Positions 1-10,514 of a stretch of 42,362 nt of DNA are shown piece by piece. The notes under the pieces are model-generated. The model made no database searches and was not told the origin of the DNA. It saw nothing but the letters and a program-made list of their open reading frames with translations. The stretch is from Tubiluchus corallicola. Taxonomy: Eukaryota; Priapulida; Priapulimorpha; Priapulimorphida; Tubiluchidae. Within the stretch, counting starts at the first letter, position 1, and each line of letters starts with the position of its first letter. The stretch is taken from NCBI GenBank assembly GCA_030141605.1, contig JAQGDQ010001406.1, positions 1 through 42,362 on the forward strand, in the 5' to 3' direction. Made by a program: the position numbers and the translations under genes.

Positions 1-820
1 AATACTGGGAAAGTTTGATACTAAGAACGTTCAGTACTGCTAAAGTTTGATGCTAGGAACGTTCAGTACTGGGAAAGCTTGATGCTAGGAACGTTCAGTA
101 CTGGGAAAGTTTGATGCTAGGAAAGTTTAATACTGGGAAAGTTTGATACTAAGAACGTTCAGTACTGGGAAAGTTTGATCCCAGGAACGTTCAGTAAAGG
201 GAAAGTTTGATGCTAGGAAAGTTTAATACTGGGAAAGTTTGATGCTAGGAACGTTCAGTACTGGGAAAGCTTGATGCTAGGAACGTTCAGTACTGGGAAA
301 GTTTGATGCTAGGAAAGTTTAATACTGGGAAAGTTTGATACTAAGAACGTTCAGTACTGGGAAAGTTTGATGCTATGAACGTTCAGTACTGGGAAAGTTT
401 GATACTAAGAACGTTCAGTACTGGGAAAGTTTGATGCTATGAACGTTCAATAAAGGGAAAGTTTGATGCTAGGAAAGTTTAATACTGGGAAAGTTTAATA
501 CTAAGAACGTTTAGTACTGGGAAAGTTTGATGCTATGAACGTTCAGTAAAGAGAAAGTTTGCTGCTAGAAAAGTTTAATGCTGGGAAAAACTGGTACTAG
601 GAGAATCCGATACGTTGAAAATATATTTTTGCATACTCAAAATAGTTATAGAGGCTAATGTTGTTGCACTTGTTTTTATTTATTTTTTGTTTGTTTGTTT
701 TGTCTGTTGTATATTGTTTGTCATAGCTCGCTCTTTTGTTGTGATCTACCACTGTCATCATCATAGTCATCATCATTACTTTTGTCGCTGCTGTTGTGGC
801 TGTTTTTTGTTGTTGCTATT
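1..820. repeat. Left arm of long inverted repeat (foldback-like)
   Basis: Positions 1 to about 600 are tandem 16-bp units of two main kinds, GGAAAGTTTGATGCTA and GGAACGTTCAGTACTG, usually alternating as a 32-bp dimer. About 220 bp of non-tandem sequence follows, to 820. The whole arm is the reverse complement of about 2845-3667. The match is colinear, including a private variant (GTACTGCTAAAG near 45) and all non-tandem sequence; the only clear indel I see is 3 bp near 750. The arm is cut by the window start, because the opposite arm continues about 630 bp further. Long inverted repeats made of short tandem units are the hallmark of foldback elements (Drosophila FB, sea urchin TU). Membership in such a family is inference. 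Confidence 0.85.
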
Positions 821-1235
821 ATTCTAATTCATTATATTGTGCTTTTTAAATTCCGTATTTTTGAGCTGCTTTGAAATTTTGATATGTTTTCTTTTTGTTT
901 TTTGGTATTAGCCCGAATATTGTCTGCAAACTGAGCACCAACGTAGAGTTTGTTGTAAATGAACTTTGCTCATTCAAGTTGTCCTGATATTACAACACTA
1001 ACAATGCAGATATAAGAACAATTAATATAATATAGTAATAAAAAAACTAACACAAATAAGCACTTTCCAATCATGTGTATATTTTTTCAGCTTACTTGCA
1101 CTTCCAAATTATATATTGTGTCTTGTCGTCAATCAAAAAGATGGCACTGCAAGCTGTTTGATGCTTAGCAAAGAGCTACAGCACTATGGGTGACACAGTG
1201 TAAACTTTACGATGTTCCGCTCACAGAACGTTTAT
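821..1235. other. AT-rich spacer, nothing recognised
   Basis: Unique AT-rich sequence between the left inverted-repeat arm and the 3' end of the small secreted-protein gene. I see no coding-like frame or repeat in it. Confidence 0.5.
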
Positions 1236-1568
1236 CTATTTCAATTCGCATCTTTGCTGATAATATATCTCATCCGAACAACATTTTTTGTACTTTTCTT
1301 CAGCTTCCGCGTACTTCTTTTCGAACCCTGACAGTGGTTTGCGTGGTCCAAGTTCAATTTTATCGGCCCCCGAGCATATAAAACATTTCTTTTGATGTTC
1401 CTCCATAGTAGGTGAGCCTTCCTTGCATCGTGCTAGAGCACCATCGGTATGCAGGTACGTCCCAAAGTTGCCATCAGTTCTGCCTCTGAGAGAAATGCAC
1501 TCGTTTGAACTATCGGACAGCATAACAAGAACGAAGACTACAAAAAGCAACTTTACAAAAAATGGCAT
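1236..1568 (-). CDS. Small secreted cysteine-rich protein
   Basis: A 110-residue protein. Residues 1-20 form a classic signal peptide (MPFFVKLLFVVFVLVMLSDS), with cleavage likely before NECIS. The mature part is hydrophilic with seven cysteines: one near residue 24, one near 48, a CFIC pair at 62/65, an adjacent CC near 96-97 and a final C four residues from the end. This suggests a disulfide-stabilised extracellular or venom/defence/hormone-like peptide, but the spacing does not match insulin (no B-chain C-x11-C, no CC-x3-C-x8-C), and I recognise no family. On the coding strand the ATG is preceded directly by TCTTTATCATCTTACAG, a strong 3' splice acceptor, so a 5'UTR intron or trans-splice site probably sits there. 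The stop is TAG. The gene lies in the loop of the foldback structure. An odd cysteine count could mean dimerisation or one free thiol. Confidence 0.65.
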   Translation of the reverse strand: MPFFVKLLFVVFVLVMLSDSSNECISLRGRTDGNFGTYLHTDGALARCKEGSPTMEEHQKKCFICSGADKIELGPRKPLSGFEKKYAEAEEKYKKCCSDEIYYQQRCELK

Positions 1569-1917
1569 CTGTAAGATGATAAAGAAAATAATCTCAAATG
1601 TGTAAAAGATTTCCTACAGCTTATGCAAGCCCATAGTTGAAAAGCCCAGGTTGAAAAGATTTCAGCTAAAGATAATATTAACCCTATTTATGTAGCTGTC
1701 TGCCCAGTAAAGTGGATCAGATAAAATAGCCAACCACTTGCGCCTCAGCCGTCCACTTTACTGTCACTTCAACAACACGCAAATACTGCTGTTATGTCAG
1801 GATCCCAGTTTTCTCTAGTGAAACCATAGAAACGTGTTTCTAGTTGTGACAAGTAACTGTTGCCATGGCGTTTGTTATCCAAAACAGAAGTTTAGTGACA
1901 AACGGAATCATAAAGGT

Positions 1918-2139
1918 GAACAACCAGCAAAGACACAAAACTTGAGACAGAAGCAAAATATGAACAATTAGCGAAGACAGAAGACTTGAGGTAGAAGCAC
2001 AAACACGAGAAACTAGAGAAGACACAAGACTTAAGGCAGGAGCCAAAAATGAACAACCAGCGATGACACAAGACTTGAGGTAGAAGCACAAAGTGAAGAA
2101 CCAGCGATGACACAAGACTTGAAGTAGAAGCACAAATTC
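1918..2139. repeat. Five tandem copies of a ~44-bp unit
   Basis: Five diverged copies, 44-45 bp each, share the core GACACAAGACTTGAGG followed by TAGAAGCACAAA. They keep both strands fairly open, so a 106-codon minus-strand reading frame here is best seen as a by-product of the repeat. It lies inside the foldback loop, upstream of the secreted-protein gene. Confidence 0.75.
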
Positions 2140-2164
2140 AGATACAGATTTACTACACAAAGTG

Positions 2165-2330
2165 CATTTCGTGGGCTGAGGTCGCTCTGGTATTCGTCAT
2201 AGCCATTCCGACCCAGCCGAAGCTCCCGTAGTCGGGCAATTAATTAATTAACATTAATTGTCTAATTAGCGACCTATACACGAGCCGCCACTGGTCTTGT
2301 AGCATAGGTTTGGTTTTGCCTGAGGCCCAC
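2165..2330. other. GC-richer island with AT palindrome, unexplained
   Basis: About 165 bp of distinctly higher GC than its surroundings, interrupted by a short AT palindrome (ATTAATTAATTAAC near 2240). On the minus strand, roughly 2140-2225 reads without stops into a hydrophilic stretch containing LGRNGYDEYQSDL. It could be a remnant exon or part of a dispersed repeat; I cannot identify it. Confidence 0.35.
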
Positions 2331-2504
2331 AATATGGAGTGAGAACCATCCTCCTTGGTGTTCCTACTGCTGGTGCTGGCAGTGGCAATGGTGATGGTGC
2401 AATACTGTTATGATGCTGCTATACAGCGGTACAGTGGCAGTGATGGCGATGATGGTTATCATATTTACACCCTACACCACGACAAACAGCACCTCTACAT
2501 GGTT

Positions 2505-2944
2505 TTCAATACTAACAATAACAACAGCAACAGCTGGAACAGCAAAGCCAACACCAACAGCAACAACAAAAACAAAAACAACAAGAACAGCAACAATAAT
2601 AATAACCACAATAGCAACAGCAACAACCGAAGAAAAGCAGTAATGGCAACAGCAAAAACAGTAATAACACCACCACCAACAACAAAACAACAAACGTTAC
2701 AATGACAAAAACAATGATGATAAAGAAGGGGACAACAAATGCAGAAACCAAGAAACTAATATACACCAAGAATAACAACAACAGGACCAGCAACAACTGC
2801 AGCAGAAGAACAACGATGATGACATCGACATTAATGAAAACGACAATAGCAACAACAAAAAACAGCCACAACAGCAGCGACAAAAGTAATGATGATGACT
2901 ATGATGATGACAGTGGTGGTAGATCACAACAAAAGAGCGAGCTA
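2505..2944. repeat. CAA/AAC/GAT trinucleotide-rich low-complexity tract
   Basis: The plus strand is dominated by CAA, AAC, AGC and later GAT triplets. All frames stay open and give poly-Asn, poly-Thr or poly-Val-Leu-Cys translations. The apparent 116-codon plus-strand frame beginning at 2355 uses TTG, not ATG, so I do not call a gene. From 2845 the tract belongs to the right inverted-repeat arm and is mirrored at about 720-820. Confidence 0.8.
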
Positions 2945-4297
2945 TGACAAACAATATACAACAGACAAAACAAACAAACAAAAAATAAATAAAAACAAGT
3001 GCAACAACATTAGCCTCTATAACTATTTTGAGTATGCAAAAATATATTTTCAACGTATCGGATTCTCCTAGTACCAGTTTTTCCCAGCATTAAACTTTTC
3101 TAGCAGCAAACTTTCTCTTTACTGAACGTTCATAGCATCAAACTTTCCCAGTACTAAACGTTCTTAGTATTAAACTTTCCCAGTATTAAACTTTCCTAGC
3201 ATCAAACTTTCCCTTTATTGAACGTTCATAGCATCAAACTTTCCCAGTACTGAACGTTCTTAGTATCAAACTTTCCCAGTACTGAACGTTCATAGCATCA
3301 AACTTTCCCAGTACTGAACGTTCTTAGTATCAAACTTTCCCAGTATTAAACTTTCCTAGCATCAAACTTTCCCAGTACTGAACGTTCCTAGCATCAAGCT
3401 TTCCCAGTACTGAACGTTCCTAGCATCAAACTTTCCCAGTATTAAACTTTCCTAGCATCAAACTTTCCCTTTACTGAACGTTCCTGGGATCAAACTTTCC
3501 CAGTACTGAACGTTCTTAGTATCAAACTTTCCCAGTATTAAACTTTCCTAGCATCAAACTTTCCCAGTACTGAACGTTCCTAGCATCAAGCTTTCCCAGT
3601 ACTGAACGTTCCTAGCATCAAACTTTAGCAGTACTGAACGTTCTTAGTATCAAACTTTCCCAGTATTAAACTTTCCTAGCATCAAACTTTCCCTTTATTG
3701 AACGTTCATGGCATCAAACTTTCCCTGTACTGAACTTTCTTAGTATCAAACTTTCCCAGTACTGAACGTTCTTAGTATCAAACTTTCCCAGTACTGAACG
3801 TTCTTAGTATCAAACTTTCCCAGTACTGAACGTTCTTAGTATCAAACTTTCCCAGTACTGAACGTTCTTAGTATCAAACTTTCCCAGTATTAAACTTTTC
3901 TAGCATCAAACTTTCCCAGTACTGAACGTTCCTAGCATCAAACTTTCCCTTTATTGAACGTTCATAGCATCAAACTTTCCCAGTACTGAACGTTCTTAGT
4001 ATCAAACTTTCCCAGTATTAAACTTTCCTAGCATCAAACTTTCCCAGTACTGAACGTTCCTAGCATCAAGCTTTCCCAGTACTGAACGTTCCTAGCATCA
4101 AACTTTCCCAGTATTAAACTTTCCTAGCATCAAACTTTCCCTTTACTGAACGTTCCTGGGATCAAACTTTCCCAGTACTGAACGTTCTTAGTATCAAACT
4201 TTCCCAGTATTAAACTTTCCTAGCATCAAACTTTCCCAGTACTGAACGTTCCTAGCATCAAGCTTTCCCTTTACTGAACGTTCCTGGGATCAAACTT
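2845..4297. repeat. Right arm of long inverted repeat (foldback-like)
   Basis: This is the reverse complement of the left arm. About 2845-3066 is the non-tandem inner part and 3067-4297 is roughly 77 tandem 16-bp units (GTACTGAACGTTC and TAGCATCAAACTTTCC types). A degenerate tail of similar motifs fades out by about 4480. The arm is about 1.45 kb; the part beyond about 3667 has no partner inside the window. The near-identity of the arms implies recent formation or ongoing homogenisation. Confidence 0.85.
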
Positions 4298-4518
4298 GTC
4301 CTAAAAGATTTTTACCTTGCACCCTCTTTATATGTACCAAAAAATGTTTAGCAAAACTTTGGAGTACTGCATTTACCAATACCATATTTGCTTTGCAGCA
4401 AATTTTCCTGGTAGCAAAATTTCCTAGGATCAAACTTACCGACGCTAAATTTACTACTACCATACTACTACCAAACTTACATTTACCCACATAAGACAAC
4501 ACGCTCTATATTAAAACC

Positions 4519-4793
4519 AGAAACCGGTAGATGGCAGTGCCAACCTCGTGAACGGAGACTGTCCCGTGTTACTGCAGAAAATCAAGAGCTCTTGGGATCT
4601 GTAGAGGAGAGGAACTCATCGAAGCGAGTTGCTTATAAAGTATTTAACCCCACATTGGGAACCCCCTGCAATTCCCCTGAGTATTTTCGAGCTGCACCGT
4701 GTTGAATTTACACGCATGAGACCACAGGTGCATTAATTAAAGATAGAAACCGGTAGATGGCAGCAGCAACCTCGTGGCGGGAGACTTTGCCCG
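4519..4793. repeat. Pair of ~49-bp direct repeats
   Basis: Two direct copies, at 4519-4567 and 4745-4793, start AGAAACCGGTAGATGGCAG and share CAACCTCGTG and GGAGACT further on. They are spaced 226 bp apart with unrelated sequence between. They may be the ends of a short mobile element or a local duplication; there are no other transposon hallmarks. Confidence 0.55.
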
Positions 4794-4799
4794 TTTGGT

Positions 4800-5983
4800 T
4801 CAGTGCAGACAGAACAACAAATTTAAGAAACTGTATACAATTAGGAAGTATTGTGAAATGATATAGTTAATAATAATAATTCCATTCTGTAATGTTACGA
4901 GGCTTTTGAAATCTGTTATAAATTGTGAGTCTTTTGGCGCATTATAACAAACTAACAACTTAGTTTACGTTATTAACAGGTTTTTGCACGTGTTTAGATG
5001 CCGCTTTTGTGGCGCAACTCTGATAAAAGAGGAGGCAAGACAAAGGGAGAGCTAATTAGCCAAACTATGCTCAAATATTGGAAAAGAGACGTCTAGACGC
5101 CATCAGGTCTGACACTTTTGCTTGGTTTCTGTGCTGCAATGGCTTTCTGTTGTACTTCTTGAATGGATCGTGCAAGACATTTTGTTTTGACAATTAACAA
5201 TGGTCGCTAAGTGAGGTTGACATTATATAGTGGGCATTACAACGAGGTTTAACAGTACCTCGTAAAATGTTACAGTACCAGTTGGGGTAATAATCAAATT
5301 TCTAGAATAATGACTAAAGTATACAGGCTTATATTTTTCACAGTTTAATTCAATAATGCAGCCTAAAGTTCCAAGCAACAAACGTTTATTAAAGTAGCGC
5401 ACGAATTTTGTAAAACTCATATCCTTTTAGGTATATATCAATTTTTTTTCTTCATAGAAATTCGTGTCACCAAAGTTTCTTATTTGGGTTTTTTTTGAAA
5501 TGCGTTGCGCTGATTAATAAATTTGCTGACAATTTTTAATTCTGCACCCAGCAATTTGTTCCTATAAATTCACAGATTTAGTCACAGAAAGCCCAAAAGT
5601 CACACAAAACTGACTGATTGGTAATGTTGTAATGCAAAGTAATGAGCTCTAAACTTGGAAAAGAAAATTTAGGAAAACCTTTACGGCTTTTTGTTCTAAT
5701 GTGCAAATAAGTCTGCCAAAAAAGACTGCTGTAAATCTTTCAATCAAAATTTTGCTCATGATTCACAACTTATCTAAAATTTTTGACACATATAAATGTA
5801 TTAAAATTCAATTGTCTTTTGGGAATTTGAATGGGGCTTGGCATATTGCTAAGTAACTTTTTGTCATTAAATGAGCCAAATTTGCGAAGTTATAAGTCAA
5901 AAGCCTGGCGTGAATCAGAGAATATTGCTGTAATTTGCCCACTTTACATTAGGGCAGCTAAATAACTGCTGTGACGCATCACA
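4800..5983. other. Noncoding stretch, nothing recognised
   Basis: AT-rich sequence with frequent stops in all frames. I found no gene, RNA or clear repeat. Confidence 0.5.
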
Positions 5984-6500
5984 CCCCTTGTGTTACCTGT
6001 TGCCCTTGTGTTACCTGTTGCCCTTTGTGTTACCTGTTACCCCTTGTGTTACCTGTTGCCCCTTGTGTTACCTGTTACCCCTTGTGTTACCCGTTGCCCC
6101 TTGTGTTACCTGTTGCCCCTTGTGTTACCTGTTGCCATTGTGGTACCTGTTGCCCTTGTATTACCTGTTGCCCTTGTGTTACCTGTTGCCCTTGTATTAC
6201 CTGTTGCCCTTGTGTTACCTGTTACCCCTTGTGTTACCTGTTGCCCATTGTGCCACCTGTTGCCCTTGTATTACCTGTTGCCCTTGTGGTACCTGTTGCC
6301 CTTGTATTACCTGTTGCCCTTGTGGTACCTGTTGCCCTTGTGTTACCTGTTGCCCTTGTATTACCTGTTGCCCTTGTATTACCTGTTGCCCTTGTGGTAC
6401 CTGTTGCCCTTGTGTTACCTGTTACCCCTTGTGTTACCTGTTGCCCCTTGTGTTACCTGTTGCCCCTTGTGTTACCTGTTGCCCTTGTGTTACCTGTTGC
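5984..6500. repeat. 18-bp minisatellite
   Basis: Roughly 28 tandem units of CCTTGTGTTACCTGTTGC, with common variants GTATTACC and GTGGTACC and occasional 19-bp units that carry an extra C. Because 18 is divisible by 3, all three forward frames stay open for long runs. The resulting Cys/Pro/Leu/Val translations are artefacts of the repeat. The array is strongly strand-asymmetric (pyrimidine-rich on plus). Confidence 0.9.
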
Positions 6501-7833
6501 GTCCCCGACAATTTTTTCACATCGTCTAACATCGTCGATGAGCGATTCTATTTCCTGCAAAGGAAGCGGAAGTCGTATCTCTCTGGGAACGCATTTTACG
6601 CTATGTAGGGAGAAAGGGAGGTTCTCACTGAAATCCCAATTAAAAATTCTAAATCGAGAGAGTCGTAATGCTTCGTATTTATTTGTATGTGACGCATATC
6701 TAGGCTTATATTATGTTAGTGTAATTTCAATTTAAAAAATGCAGTCTAGTACCAAAGCCGTACTTTGTTTTAAAGCCAAACCTTACATCCTAGTTAATTA
6801 AAATTTATATAAGTGAAGTTTGAAACGATATAAAATCAATAAAAAACTGATGCGCAGAAATTATCTCATTGAAAAACCTAAACAATACAATAATTAACAC
6901 AACAGCGTCACAGTTATTTAACAGCACTCTACAGCAGCTACAGAACTCGACCAACTACAGCACGTATTAAACAATGGCTCAAACAAACCACGTGTAGTTG
7001 GGCAGCGGAAACACGAGTTGAATTAATGGCGGCATTTCTCTCACGGATAAGCCTGGGATAAAAACTTTGCTGCTGTAAATTGTGATTGGACAAGTTTCGA
7101 TTAAACCACGCCTTCAAGCTCCGTGTCTGAAATTGTAATGAGTGTGCTTTCATGTTGGAAAATACTGTGAATGCATACAGCTCCGTCGTTTGTGTAGTAT
7201 GATGATTTCACAAAGCTTATAGCCTACTGACATTATAATAATACAATACGAGTGTAAAGCGTTAATAAATATTAGCAATAATAGTTAATTATTAGAAATG
7301 TACATACAAGTGCTTTTTACACTGTAATTATTAAAATAAAAAGTTTTACGGTGGTTCTACTGAACCTACTTTTGCAGCCGTCGTGTTCACAGCTAAATTC
7401 TCTTCTTGAAGCAGCTTGGAGGCAACACAGACGCAAGAAACCAACACGCGCCATGTCATGAAGTGTTACCACTGAACTATTGCTTATTTTAGTGTCAAGT
7501 CTTTATTGCCATGAAGCAAATCTTAGTGACGGCCAATGGGTAGATTTACACATTTCCAGTTGATTACACAATATATGTAACATTATATCTCAATAAAAAG
7601 TATTATCTCGATGATTCAAAGATTAACATCGTAGCAAAAAGATTTTCTATTTTACTTGCGCGGTAAATTCGATTCGTTTGTTCCGAGTGTACTGTACGTC
7701 TCACTTTCCAAGTGCAATCATGTGACCTATACGCGGGAAGAAAGAACAAACCAATCGGAAATTTTGATCACATAATCCATAATTTCGGAACACTCGCACG
7801 AATTCACAATTAACGATCCCAGTGTTTTAACAG
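6501..7833. other. Mostly noncoding; one possible short exon
   Basis: No convincing gene. After an acceptor-like CTACTTTTGCAG ending near 7376 there are 28 open codons to a TGA at about 7458 (starting PSCSQLNSLLEAAW). This could be an exon upstream of, or related to, the Cys-rich exon at 7834, but the link is speculative. Confidence 0.35.
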
Positions 7834-8007
7834 AGAAGTTCAGACCAAAGATCTGTTACAAATCGTCTTTGCTCTCAGTTACAGAAGGCATGCAGTGGAT
7901 GTGTTGCATGTACGGACTGCAAGCCACTGTTTTTCAGATCTTTCTGTAAGCATTGCTCAAAAGAAGTGTGTAATAACGTTTACCCATCACATTGTTCCAA
8001 ATATTGA
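7834..8007 (+). CDS. Cys-rich terminal exon of an unidentified protein (partial)
   Basis: Fifty-seven open codons run from a good 3' splice acceptor (AGTGTTTTAACAG, ending 7833) to a TGA at 8005-8007. There is no ATG, so this is an internal-to-terminal exon. It encodes nine cysteines in its last 45 residues, with spacing C-x6-C-x2-C-x2-C-x2-C-x8-C-x2-C-x4-C-x7-C, including CSGCVACTDC and CKHCSKEVC. Such density is very unlikely by chance in this AT-rich DNA. It suggests either a disulfide-rich extracellular peptide or a small zinc-binding module; I recognise no family. A polyadenylation signal AATAAA lies at 8144-8149. The first exon, with signal peptide or other N-terminus, was not located, so the exon could also be a relic. 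Confidence 0.45.
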   Translation, partial: RSSDQRSVTNRLCSQLQKACSGCVACTDCKPLFFRSFCKHCSKEVCNNVYPSHCSKY

Positions 8008-8029
8008 CGTATCAAGGTGAATCATCAGT

Positions 8030-8690
8030 CACTAAAGCCACTCCTTGGATGTTTCAAACTTGTTTTTTGTTGTATCTAAAATGTTTCCATGCCATGTTCT
8101 TGCTCGTTAGTCACCAGCAGCATTGTTAGTTAACAATCATATGAATAAATTTCCTGTGTCGAATGCATTGTAACTTCCATTCCAGGTGCTCCAAAAGTTG
8201 ACATACCATTGTCATGATGAGAAATATAAAATCTTCTTGATCTAATCCATCGACAATATCACCTGGAAATTACAACAGGTTGACCTGGGCTCATGCCTTT
8301 CATGTAATTTGTGTAGCGTATTTAAACAGCTAGGAATAGAGTCAATGTAGCATCAGCATTCACTTTTTCCACCCATCACTGTGCAAATACACTGTGAACA
8401 TCACGTTCATTTAGACGTTCTCCATTAGAAATGTTGTTGTCGCAGATAATATTAGTTAGATCTTTCCATGTACTTACACGATTAAATGTGAGTTCGCTTT
8501 CCCTAGCTAGAATGATCCACAAAACTGTTGTGACAATACATTCATGAATGCCAGACAAGACCAACCTTGTCAAACAATTACTTGGCCCAACGCATATTAA
8601 AATTCCCAAAAATAGTTTTCTGCTAATATTCACAATGTAGTGACTTTTATCTTGAAAATGCAAATCTTTAATTGTGGTCACCTTTCATAT
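8030..8690 (-). pseudogene. Unrecognised coding sequence, copy 1 (decayed or multi-exon)
   Basis: On the minus strand, translated segments are shared with the copy at 11.53-12.19 kb. Reading 5' to 3' they are: a hydrophobic stretch with TVLWIILARE (copy 2 TVFYNIRAK), then DLTNIICDNNIS plus GERLNERDVHSVFAQ (copy 2 DLVNIINDYNIS, GERLHEYDVYSVLAR), an in-frame stop, VEKVNADAT, and later GLDQEDFIFLIMT followed by TFGAPGMEV. Conservation across two diverged copies in a coherent frame order argues for coding ancestry. Acceptor (TTTCCAG) and donor-like sites could make parts of it exons; the in-frame stop and frame jumps favour a pseudogene. Function unknown. Confidence 0.45.
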
Positions 8691-9691
8691 CATTTTATAT
8701 GCATGATGCGTTAAGTAATTACCAGAACACGTCTAAATTAGCACAAGAAACAGCTTGTTATCACCAGAATTTTGTTCAGACGCCCGATTTGATTTAACGG
8801 TTTTTTCGTATCAAATTTCAGGGTAGTTTAGATGGTCTGCTGGTAAAACTTTAATAGTCTGGCTGCGTTTGCTACACTGGCAATGCGCATACGCAGGTTC
8901 ATGTAAGCTACGCTGAGGAAAATAATTGCTGGTCTTGGCGAGCACACATATATCTTCTTCATTCCCGTAGGCGGGGCTTTGTATACGCTGCCGATCTGTG
9001 TATTAGCGCCTAGTCTGTGACGTCACGGAAAAATGTGCACACCGTCACGCATTTGCTCAACAGTTCCCGAACCCGATTGAACAGGCGGTAACCCAACAAA
9101 CATGGTGGACTTTACATTGGGTTATGTTCCTTATTTTGTGCAAAGGGCTATCGGTCGCTGGCATTTCGAACTACGATTGGCTGCTTTAATGACGCCATGG
9201 CAAGTGAGGCTCGTGAAACCTTAAAACGCTTAGTGAGATTCATTTAGTTTTGCATTTAGCTCACTTGCATCATAAAGAGAAAAAACACTGCAGAAAGTTG
9301 TGAGTATCAAAATATGGTATTTTCATGTTTATGGTATATAAAGTGCTTATAACAAATTAGACACGCATTGAACTGTTTTTATTCGTAAAACATGTTTGAT
9401 TTTTGCTTTGAACTAAGTCATAAAATTTAATGTAGCATCGAGAAGAAGATGAAATTTTTTTTCGTTCATATATTTTTGCAATGTAATACAATCATGCTAG
9501 TTCACATTAAGCTAGAGAGTCACATCTTCATGGTAACTTTACATCATATAGTTTTCCACTTGTGAATGAAATATTGACAGATAAAGAGAACTGTTTTCTT
9601 TTCCTTTCAAATTTTTAAACCAGCACACATTGCTCTCTTTAAGTAGCAAGCTTTCCCCTTGTTTTGTGACACTTACCTAGCGGATGGGGTA
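8691..9691. other. Noncoding, with a promoter-like GC-richer part
   Basis: About 8860-9240 has more CpG than its surroundings. It holds a perfect CRE palindrome (TGACGTCA, 9018-9025) and a CCAAT-box-like GATTGG near 9174. It lies upstream of the minus-strand copy 1 sequence, so it could once have been its promoter; this is inference. The rest is AT-rich without recognised content. Confidence 0.35.
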
Positions 9692-10355
9692 AGTATACTG
9701 ATGAAGTATATGTTTCAGTATACTGATGAAGAATATGTTTTAGTATACTGATGAAGTATATGTTTCAGTATACTGATGAAGAATATGTTTTAGTATACTG
9801 ATGAAGTATATGTTTCAGTATACTGATGAAGAATATGTTTTAGTATACTGACGAAGTATGTGTTTTAGTATACTGATGAAGTATATGTTTTAGTATACTG
9901 ATGAAGAATATGTTTTAGTATACTGATGAAGTATGTGTTTTAGTATACTGATGAAGTATATGTTTTAGTATACTGATGAAGTATATGTTTTAGTATACTG
10001 ATGAAGTATATATTTTAGCATACTGATGAAGAATATGTTTTAGTATACTGATGAAGTATGTGTTTTAGTATACTGATGAAGTATATGTTTTAGTATACTG
10101 ATGAAGAATATGTTTTAGTATACTGATGAAGTATATGTTTTAGTATACTGATGAAGTATATGTTTTAGTATACTGATGAAGTATATGTTTTAGTATACTG
10201 ATGAAGTATATGTTTTAGTATACTGATGAAGTATATGTTTTAGTATACTGATGAAGTATATGTTTTAGTATACTGATGAAGTATATGTTTTAGTATACTG
10301 ATGAAGAATATGTTTTAGTATACTGATGATGTATATGTTTTAGTATACTGATGAA
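9692..10355. repeat. 25-bp minisatellite
   Basis: About 26 tandem units of TAGTATACTGATGAAG + TATATGTTT. The first six units alternate between GTATATGTTTC and GAATATGTTTT types, making a 50-bp dimer. Later units are mostly one type with scattered GAATATG and GTATGTG variants. There is no reading frame of interest. Confidence 0.92.
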
Positions 10356-10484
10356 GGTACGATGTTTCTGTTATCTTTAAAAATGAGCTTAAATTGTTCA
10401 GTTAACAGTTTTGAAATATTCATCAGAAAAACGCAAAACCTGGAAAAATGGAACACAATCTCATAATTTCATTTTGTGCACGTG

Positions 10485-10514
10485 AATAATAATAGTGATA
10501 ATAATAATAATAAT
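10485..10514. repeat. AAT microsatellite
   Basis: An imperfect (AAT)n run with one GTG interruption. Confidence 0.8.

Noticed and set aside
1-600. CRISPR-like array
   Set aside because: Repeats are contiguous 16-bp units without unique spacers, and the DNA is eukaryotic.
615-827. Hydrophobic His/Cys-rich frame duplicated at 2697-3053
   Set aside because: It starts with TTG, lies in the inverted-repeat arms, is a T-rich low-complexity product and differs by indels between arms; no conserved protein character.
1236-1568. Insulin-like peptide, because of the adjacent CC near the C-terminus
   Set aside because: Cys spacing fits neither the insulin A nor B chain, and no dibasic C-peptide layout is seen.
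1840-2160. 106-codon minus-strand hydrophobic protein
   Set aside because: Sits on the 44-bp tandem repeat and its content simply repeats; no signal of selection on the frame.
2355-2705. 116-codon frame with hydrophobic start and poly-Asn tail
   Set aside because: Starts with TTG, is built on CAA/AAC triplets, and overlapping frames are equally open; best explained by low complexity.
5971-6735. 254-, 206- and 179-codon Cys/Pro/Leu proteins
   Set aside because: Three overlapping frames over one 18-bp minisatellite; not credible as genes.
9692-10355. C/D-box snoRNA cluster, because each unit contains CTGATGA
   Set aside because: The 25-bp spacing is far too short for a snoRNA and no paired C/D and terminal stem arrangement exists.
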